DNA of 64,000 nt from Adlercreutzia equolifaciens (GTDB lineage: Bacteria; Actinomycetota; Coriobacteriia; Coriobacteriales; Eggerthellaceae), in the NCBI RefSeq assembly GCF_029076695.1, contig NZ_JARFIK010000001.1, positions 1,364,001-1,428,000 on the forward strand, written 5' to 3'. This document shows positions 59,142-64,000 of this stretch, one piece after another (positions within the stretch are counted from its first letter, which is position 1; each line of letters begins with the position of its first letter). A program made the position numbers and the translations under genes. The notes beneath the pieces were generated by a model. The model searched no databases. It saw only the letters and a program-made list of their open reading frames with translations, and was not told the DNA's origin.

Positions 59142-62100
59142 ATGACGAGAGAACTCAAGTCGATGGACGGCAACAATGCGGCGGCGCATGTCTCCTATGC
59201 GTTTACCGAGGTAGCGGGCATTTACCCCATTACCCCTTCCAGCCCCATGGCCGACTTCGTCGACATCTGGGCTTCCCAGGGCCGCAAGAACATCTTCGGC
59301 ACCACGGTCAAAGTGTGCGAGATGCAGTCCGAGGGCGGCGCCGCCGGTGCCGTGCACGGCTCGCTGGCCACTGGCGCGCTGACCACCACCTACACGGCAA
59401 GCCAGGGCTTGCTCCTCATGATTCCCAACATGTACAAGATTGCCGCCGAGCAGCTGCCCAGCGTCTTCCACGTGTCCGCCCGTACGGTGTCCACCCAGGC
59501 GCTCAACATCTTCGGCGATCACTCCGACGTCATGGCCTGCCGTCAAACCGGCTTCGCCATGCTGGCCGAGGGCAATGTGCAGGAGGTCATGGACCTTTCG
59601 GCCGTGGCCCATTTGGCCGCCATCAAGGGCCGCGTTCCCTTCCTCAACTTCTTCGACGGTTTCCGTACCTCCCATGAGGTGCAGAAGATTGCCGTCTGGG
59701 ATTACGAGGATCTGGCCGACATGTGCGACATGGACGCCGTGCGCGCCTTCCGCGAGCATTCGCTGAACCCCGAGCGTCCCGCCATGCGCGGCTCCCACGA
59801 GAACGGCGACATCTTCTTCCAGCACCGCGAGGCCTGCAACTCCCTTTACGACGATCTGCCGGCCGTGGTGGAGGAGTACATGCAGAAGGTGAACGAGAAG
59901 CTGGGCACCAACTACCAGCTGTTCAACTACTATGGTGCCGAAGACGCCGACCGCGTCATTGTGGCCATGGGCTCGTTCTGCGACGTGGCCGAGGAGGTCA
60001 TCGACTACCTGAACGCCCAGGGCGAGAAGGTGGGTCTGGTGAAGGTTCGCCTGTACCGTCCCTTCGTGACCAGCAAGTTCGTGGAGGCGCTGCCGGCCAC
60101 AGTGAAGAAGATTGCCGTCATGGACCGCACCAAGGAGCCCGGCTCCATCGGTGAGCCGCTGTACATGGATGTGGTGAACGCCCTGGCCGTCGAGGGCCGC
60201 ACAGGCATCACCGTCACTGGCGGTCGCTACGGCCTGGGTTCGAAGGACACTCCGCCGTCTTCCGTGTTCGCCATCTACACCGAGCTGGAGAAGGACGAGC
60301 CTCGTCGCCAGTTCACCATCGGCATTGTGGACGACGTTACGAACCTGTCTCTGCCCGAGGTGCCGGCTCCCAACACGGCGGCGCCGGGCACTATCGAGTG
60401 CAAGTTCTGGGGTCTGGGCGGCGACGGTACCGTGGGCGCCAATAAGAACTCCATCAAGATCATCGGCGACCATACCGACAAGTACGTGCAGGCCTATTTC
60501 CAGTACGACTCGAAGAAGACCGGTGGCGTCACTATTTCGCACCTGCGCTTCGGTGACAGCCCCATCCGCAGCCCCTACTATGTGAACAAGGCCGACTTCG
60601 TGGCCTGCCACAACCCCTCTTACGTCACCAAGGGATTCCCCATTGTGCGCGACGTGAAGCCGGGCGGCTCCTTCCTCATCAACTGCCAGTGGACCCCCGA
60701 GGAGCTTGAGCAGCACCTGTCCGCCGAGGCCAAGCGCTACATTGCGGAAAACGATATCAAGCTGTACCTCATCAACGCCATCGACCTGGCCATCGAGCTG
60801 GGCATGGGCAAGCGCACCAACACCATCCTGCAGTCGGCTTTCTTCACCCTGGCCAAGGTCATGCCCCAGGAAGAGGCCATCCAGTACATGAAGGATGCCG
60901 CCACGAAGTCCTACGCCAAGAAGGGCCAGGACATCGTCGACATGAACCACAAGGCCATCGACGCCGGCGCCACCGCCTTCGTGCGCGTCGAGGTGCCCGA
61001 GTCCTGGAAGACGGCCGAGGCTGCGCCGAAGGACGTGACCATCGAGGGTCGCCCCGAGACGGTGAAGCTGGTCACCGAGGTCATGGAGCCGGTGTCCCGC
61101 ATGGACGGCGACGCGCTGCCCGTTTCCGCCTTCGTGGGTTACGAGGACGGCCAGTTCCCGCTGGGCGCCTCGGCCTACGAGAAGCGCGGTGTGGCCGTGT
61201 CGGTGCCCGAGTGGAACCCCGACACCTGCATCGAGTGCAACCAGTGCGCCTTTGTGTGCCCCCATGCCACCATTCGTCCTTTCGCTCTTACCGACGCCGA
61301 GGTGGCGGCGGCTCCGGCCAACATCAAGACCATTCCGGTCAAGGGCAAGGTGGGTGCCGATATGCAGTACGCACTGGCCGTCTCGCCGCTCGACTGCATG
61401 GGTTGCGGCCTGTGCGTCATCCAGTGCCCCACTGACTCGCTGACCATGATGCCCATCGCCGACGAGCTCGATCAGCAGCCGGTGTTCAACTACTGCGTGA
61501 ACGAGGTATCCCGCAAGCCCGAGCTTGAGGGCACGTCGGTGAAGGCCAGCCAGTTCAAGCGCCCGCTGCTCGAGTTCTCGGGCTCCTGCGCCGGCTGCGC
61601 CCAGACGTCCTATGCCCGCCTGATCACCCAGCTGTTCGGCGATCGCATGTACATCGCCAACGCCACGGGCTGTTCCTCCATCTGGGGCGGTCCGGCGGCC
61701 ACCAGCCCCTACACGGTGAATGCCGATGGTCATGGCCCGGCGTGGAGCAACTCGCTGTTCGAGGACAACGCCGAGCACGGCATGGGTATGCTGCTGGGCT
61801 ACGAGGCCGTCCAGGACAAGGTGGTTGTGGACTCCGAGGCCCTCATCGAGTGCGGCGGCGCTGCCGGTGAGCTGGCCGACGCGGCTCGTGCTTGGCTGGA
61901 GGCCCGCGAGGATGCCGAGGCTTCCAAGACGGCTTCTGCGGCCTATATCGAGGCGCTGACGGCCGCAGCTGCGGGCACCGGCGAGGTGGCCGAGCTTGCC
62001 CAGGGCATCCTCGACAATAAGGAGTACCTGACCAAGAAGTCCGTCTGGATCTTCGGCGGCGACGGCTGGGCCTACGACATCGGCTACGGCGGTCTCGATC

Positions 62101-62693
62101 ACGTGCTGGCTTCCGGCAAGGACGTCAACATCTTCGTGTTCGACACCGAGGTGTACTCCAACACCGGCGGCCAGGCCTCCAAGGCCTCGAACCTGGGCCA
62201 GGTGGCTCAGTTCGCCGCCGCAGGCAAGGACATCAAGAAGAAGAGCCTGTCCGAGATTGCCATGACCTACGGCTATGTGTACGTGGCCCAGGTGGCCATG
62301 GGTGCCAACCTCAACCAGACCATCAAGGCCATCGTTGAGGCCGAGGCCTATCCCGGTCCCTCGCTCATCATCGGCTACAGCCCCTGCGAGATGCACTCCA
62401 TCAAGGGCGGCATGACCAACTGCCAGACCGAGATGAAGAAGGCGGTGGACTGCGGTTACTGGAACCTGCTGCGCTTCAATCCCGAGGGTGCCCCGGGCAA
62501 GAAGCTCATTCTGGACTCCAAGGAGCCCGTGGAAGGCGAGTACCAGGACTTCCTCATGAACGAGGCCCGCTACAGCCGTCTGACCCGCGAGTTCCCCGAG
62601 CGCGCCGGCGAGCTGTTCGCCGAGAACGAGCAGGTCGCCATGGACCGCTACGCGCACCTGGTGAAGCTGAAGGACCTCTACGGCCAGGAGTAA
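59142..62693 (+). CDS. nifJ: Pyruvate:ferredoxin (flavodoxin) oxidoreductase, single chain
   Basis: The 1183-residue enzyme converts pyruvate and CoA to acetyl-CoA and CO2 and reduces ferredoxin. Domains appear in the usual order: pyrimidine-binding domain with YPITPSSPMAD, domain II, CoA domain, gamma-type domain (FWGLGGDGTVGANKNSIKII), two ferredoxin clusters (CIECNQCAFVCP from residue 696, CMGCGLCVIQCP near 749) and a C-terminal thiamine-diphosphate domain with CAGCAQTSYARL and GDGWAYDIGYGGLDHVLASG. ATG 59142 follows AAAGGAGAGG. It is the central carbon-to-ferredoxin step in an anaerobe and could supply electrons to the reductases in this region. Confidence 0.97.
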   Translation: MTRELKSMDGNNAAAHVSYAFTEVAGIYPITPSSPMADFVDIWASQGRKNIFGTTVKVCEMQSEGGAAGAVHGSLATGALTTTYTASQGLLLMIPNMYKIAAEQLPSVFHVSARTVSTQALNIFGDHSDVMACRQTGFAMLAEGNVQEVMDLSAVAHLAAIKGRVPFLNFFDGFRTSHEVQKIAVWDYEDLADMCDMDAVRAFREHSLNPERPAMRGSHENGDIFFQHREACNSLYDDLPAVVEEYMQKVNEKLGTNYQLFNYYGAEDADRVIVAMGSFCDVAEEVIDYLNAQGEKVGLVKVRLYRPFVTSKFVEALPATVKKIAVMDRTKEPGSIGEPLYMDVVNALAVEGRTGITVTGGRYGLGSKDTPPSSVFAIYTELEKDEPRRQFTIGIVDDVTNLSLPEVPAPNTAAPGTIECKFWGLGGDGTVGANKNSIKIIGDHTDKYVQAYFQYDSKKTGGVTISHLRFGDSPIRSPYYVNKADFVACHNPSYVTKGFPIVRDVKPGGSFLINCQWTPEELEQHLSAEAKRYIAENDIKLYLINAIDLAIELGMGKRTNTILQSAFFTLAKVMPQEEAIQYMKDAATKSYAKKGQDIVDMNHKAIDAGATAFVRVEVPESWKTAEAAPKDVTIEGRPETVKLVTEVMEPVSRMDGDALPVSAFVGYEDGQFPLGASAYEKRGVAVSVPEWNPDTCIECNQCAFVCPHATIRPFALTDAEVAAAPANIKTIPVKGKVGADMQYALAVSPLDCMGCGLCVIQCPTDSLTMMPIADELDQQPVFNYCVNEVSRKPELEGTSVKASQFKRPLLEFSGSCAGCAQTSYARLITQLFGDRMYIANATGCSSIWGGPAATSPYTVNADGHGPAWSNSLFEDNAEHGMGMLLGYEAVQDKVVVDSEALIECGGAAGELADAARAWLEAREDAEASKTASAAYIEALTAAAAGTGEVAELAQGILDNKEYLTKKSVWIFGGDGWAYDIGYGGLDHVLASGKDVNIFVFDTEVYSNTGGQASKASNLGQVAQFAAAGKDIKKKSLSEIAMTYGYVYVAQVAMGANLNQTIKAIVEAEAYPGPSLIIGYSPCEMHSIKGGMTNCQTEMKKAVDCGYWNLLRFNPEGAPGKKLILDSKEPVEGEYQDFLMNEARYSRLTREFPERAGELFAENEQVAMDRYAHLVKLKDLYGQE

Positions 62694-62736
62694 GCTACTG
62701 CCTGTTCCGTAAGCCTCGGCGCAAGCGCTATCTGCA

Positions 62737-62772
62737 AAAAAAGAAAGGAGCCTTGGGGCTCCTTTCTTTTTT
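62737..62772 (+). terminator. Rho-independent terminator after nifJ
   Basis: A 16-bp perfect stem, from AAAAAAGAAAGGAGCC to GGCTCCTTTCTTTTTT, with loop TTGG. The A-run and T-run at its base allow function in both directions. Confidence 0.95.
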
Positions 62773-62913
62773 GCGTTGGCTCTGGCAGAAGACTTGTTCC
62801 GCCGACCAGCTACAAAAATTTCCTGAAATCCCTTCGGAGACGTTTGTTATGCAAGCAGCGCTCGGCTCGGTAATCTTTTGGACAGGGAAAAGAACGACCG
62901 AAGGAGGGTTCCC

Positions 62914-64000
62914 ATGAAGAAGAATGCTGTCAACGAATCCGCTGTTGAAACGACCAGCGAGGAGAGCCTGACCGGCCAGGGCATGTCCCGCCGCTCCTTC
63001 CTGGGCTTGGGTGCTTTGGGTGCTGCCACCCTGGGTGCCCTAGGACTTGCTGGTTGCGCGCCCCAGGCGCCGAGCGCGGGCAACGATGGTACCAGCACCG
63101 ATACGGCTCCTGCTGCCGAGGAGCTGCCTGCGGCCGATGCCGAGGAAAGCTGTGATGTGGTTGTGGTGGGCCTTGGCACCAGCGGCCTGGTGGCAGCTTC
63201 GGCGGCCGCCAAGGAGGGTGCGAAAGTGATTGGCCTCGACCGTGCAACGTCTATGGCTGGCACGAATGCCTCTATGGTATCGGGCGTGTGGGCCATCGAG
63301 TCGAGCCCTGAGCTGGAATACGATAACCACCTGACCGTTAAGGACATGTTCGACTTCATCTGGACGGGTACCCACTACCAGACCAATGCGCCGCTGCTGC
63401 GTAATGTTCTTCCGGCATCGGGTAAGGGCATCGATCTCATGATCGAGGGCGGCGTGCCTTTCATGTTCGCTTTCGAGGGCGCCGACGAGAACACTCTCAT
63501 GCTGAATCGTGGCGGTCATATCTATGCCACCAGCGGAGCCGAGCGCGCCGAGGCCCTGCAGGGAATGCTCGACAAGTTTGGTGTCGATTCTCGCTGGGAC
63601 GCCAACGTCACGAATCTACTTATTGAAGATGGCCGGGTCACTGGTGCGCGCTACGAGAATGGCGGAAAGACCACCGACGTGAAGGCGCGCAACGTTATCG
63701 TGGCCACGGGCGGTTTTATCCAGAACGAGGACATGCTGCGCGAATATTACTCCGGCGCCCTTATGTACGGCACGGGCAACCAGTACAACGACGGTGCTGG
63801 CATCAAGCTGGCCCAGTCGGCCGGTGCCCAGATGGGCAAGAACTTCAGTACCTCCATCAACGAGTCGGGCGCCTGCAACATGAAGTCCTCGGCGCGCTTC
63901 GTCAGCCTGGAGGACTGCAATGCCACCCCCGTGTTCAGTCTGCCGCTGTTCGGTGGCCTGATGGTGAACAAGCATGGCATGCGCTTCATGGACGAGGGTA
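62914..64000 (+). CDS. Tat-exported flavoprotein reductase, lipoprotein (5' part only)
   Basis: The gene starts at ATG 62914 behind GAAGGAGGG and runs off the window after 362 codons. The signal has SRRSFLGLGALGAA and lipobox LAGC (Cys about 48). After an Ala/Thr/Asp linker, DVVVVGLGTSGLVAASAAAKEGA (about 80-102) is the FAD-binding start of the fumarate/urocanate reductase flavoprotein family. VIVATGGFIQNEDML (about 264-278) is the usual second FAD contact region. It is a different subgroup from the flavoproteins at 14318, 18672 and 26445. Whether it has a C-terminal FMN or haem domain cannot be seen. Confidence 0.9.
   Translation, partial: MKKNAVNESAVETTSEESLTGQGMSRRSFLGLGALGAATLGALGLAGCAPQAPSAGNDGTSTDTAPAAEELPAADAEESCDVVVVGLGTSGLVAASAAAKEGAKVIGLDRATSMAGTNASMVSGVWAIESSPELEYDNHLTVKDMFDFIWTGTHYQTNAPLLRNVLPASGKGIDLMIEGGVPFMFAFEGADENTLMLNRGGHIYATSGAERAEALQGMLDKFGVDSRWDANVTNLLIEDGRVTGARYENGGKTTDVKARNVIVATGGFIQNEDMLREYYSGALMYGTGNQYNDGAGIKLAQSAGAQMGKNFSTSINESGACNMKSSARFVSLEDCNATPVFSLPLFGGLMVNKHGMRFMDEG

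Noticed and set aside
58650-62657. Open frame of more than 1300 codons antisense to nifJ
   Set aside because: Same codon-bias artefact. It mirrors the nifJ gene, has no ribosome site and resembles no protein family.

Overview
The window is about 63% GC by eye, densely coded, and reads as chromosome from an anaerobic gut actinobacterium of the Coriobacteriia, most likely family Eggerthellaceae (Eggerthella, Gordonibacter, Adlercreutzia or Slackia type). This is inferred from the gene mix: several Tat-exported flavoprotein reductases, molybdopterin enzymes with TorD chaperones, LuxR regulators carried on polytopic membrane proteins, a single-chain pyruvate:ferredoxin oxidoreductase, and a zinc-type S14. 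No taxonomic search was possible.

Layout. 1-984 has no convincing gene; it holds a degenerate repeat array and a GC-rich repeat block. 985-7020 is a molybdenum reductase operon: a tandem winged-helix protein, a Tat-exported catalytic subunit, a four-cluster ferredoxin subunit, a membrane anchor and a TorD chaperone. 7195-9939 holds a membrane LuxR regulator, then an Rrf2 repressor divergent from an NAD(P)-binding protein. 10124-20285 is a flavoprotein region: a membrane LuxR regulator, an AprA/SdhA-like lipoprotein with a two-cluster ferredoxin, and two paralogous flavoprotein reductases flanking a LysR regulator and an MFS transporter. 20405-24505 has a class M sirtuin/zinc macrodomain operon divergent from a tannase-like lipoprotein. 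24729-33683 has a third membrane LuxR regulator, another flavoprotein, gshA and a MacB-like ABC pair. 33924-40417 is a second molybdenum reductase (catalytic subunit, ferredoxin subunit, chaperone, no anchor) with a histidine kinase carrying a c-type haem motif and an OmpR regulator. Then come a divergent trigger factor and a YgiQ radical SAM protein.

44265-45241 is non-coding: an array of about ten inverted and direct 26-nt repeats, a strong promoter and a folded leader. 45242-54841 is a ribosomal-protein block running from rplB to secY-adk. rpsJ-rplC-rplD-rplW are missing in front of it, and map-infA-rpsM and the alpha operon are missing behind it. A polytopic membrane protein, a family 5 solute-binding lipoprotein, nifJ and the 5' part of another flavoprotein fill the right end.

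The most interesting signal is a shared 21-nt operator, TTGTAA-N9-TTACAA. It occurs exactly at three promoters: the NAD(P)-binding gene beside the Rrf2 repressor, the macrodomain-sirtuin operon, and the tannase-like gene. A one-mismatch copy lies before the MFS gene. In front of the macrodomain operon it covers the -35 box and the spacer. This suggests an Rrf2 stress regulon that includes protein ADP-ribosylation. No tRNA, rRNA, CRISPR array, transposase or phage gene was seen.
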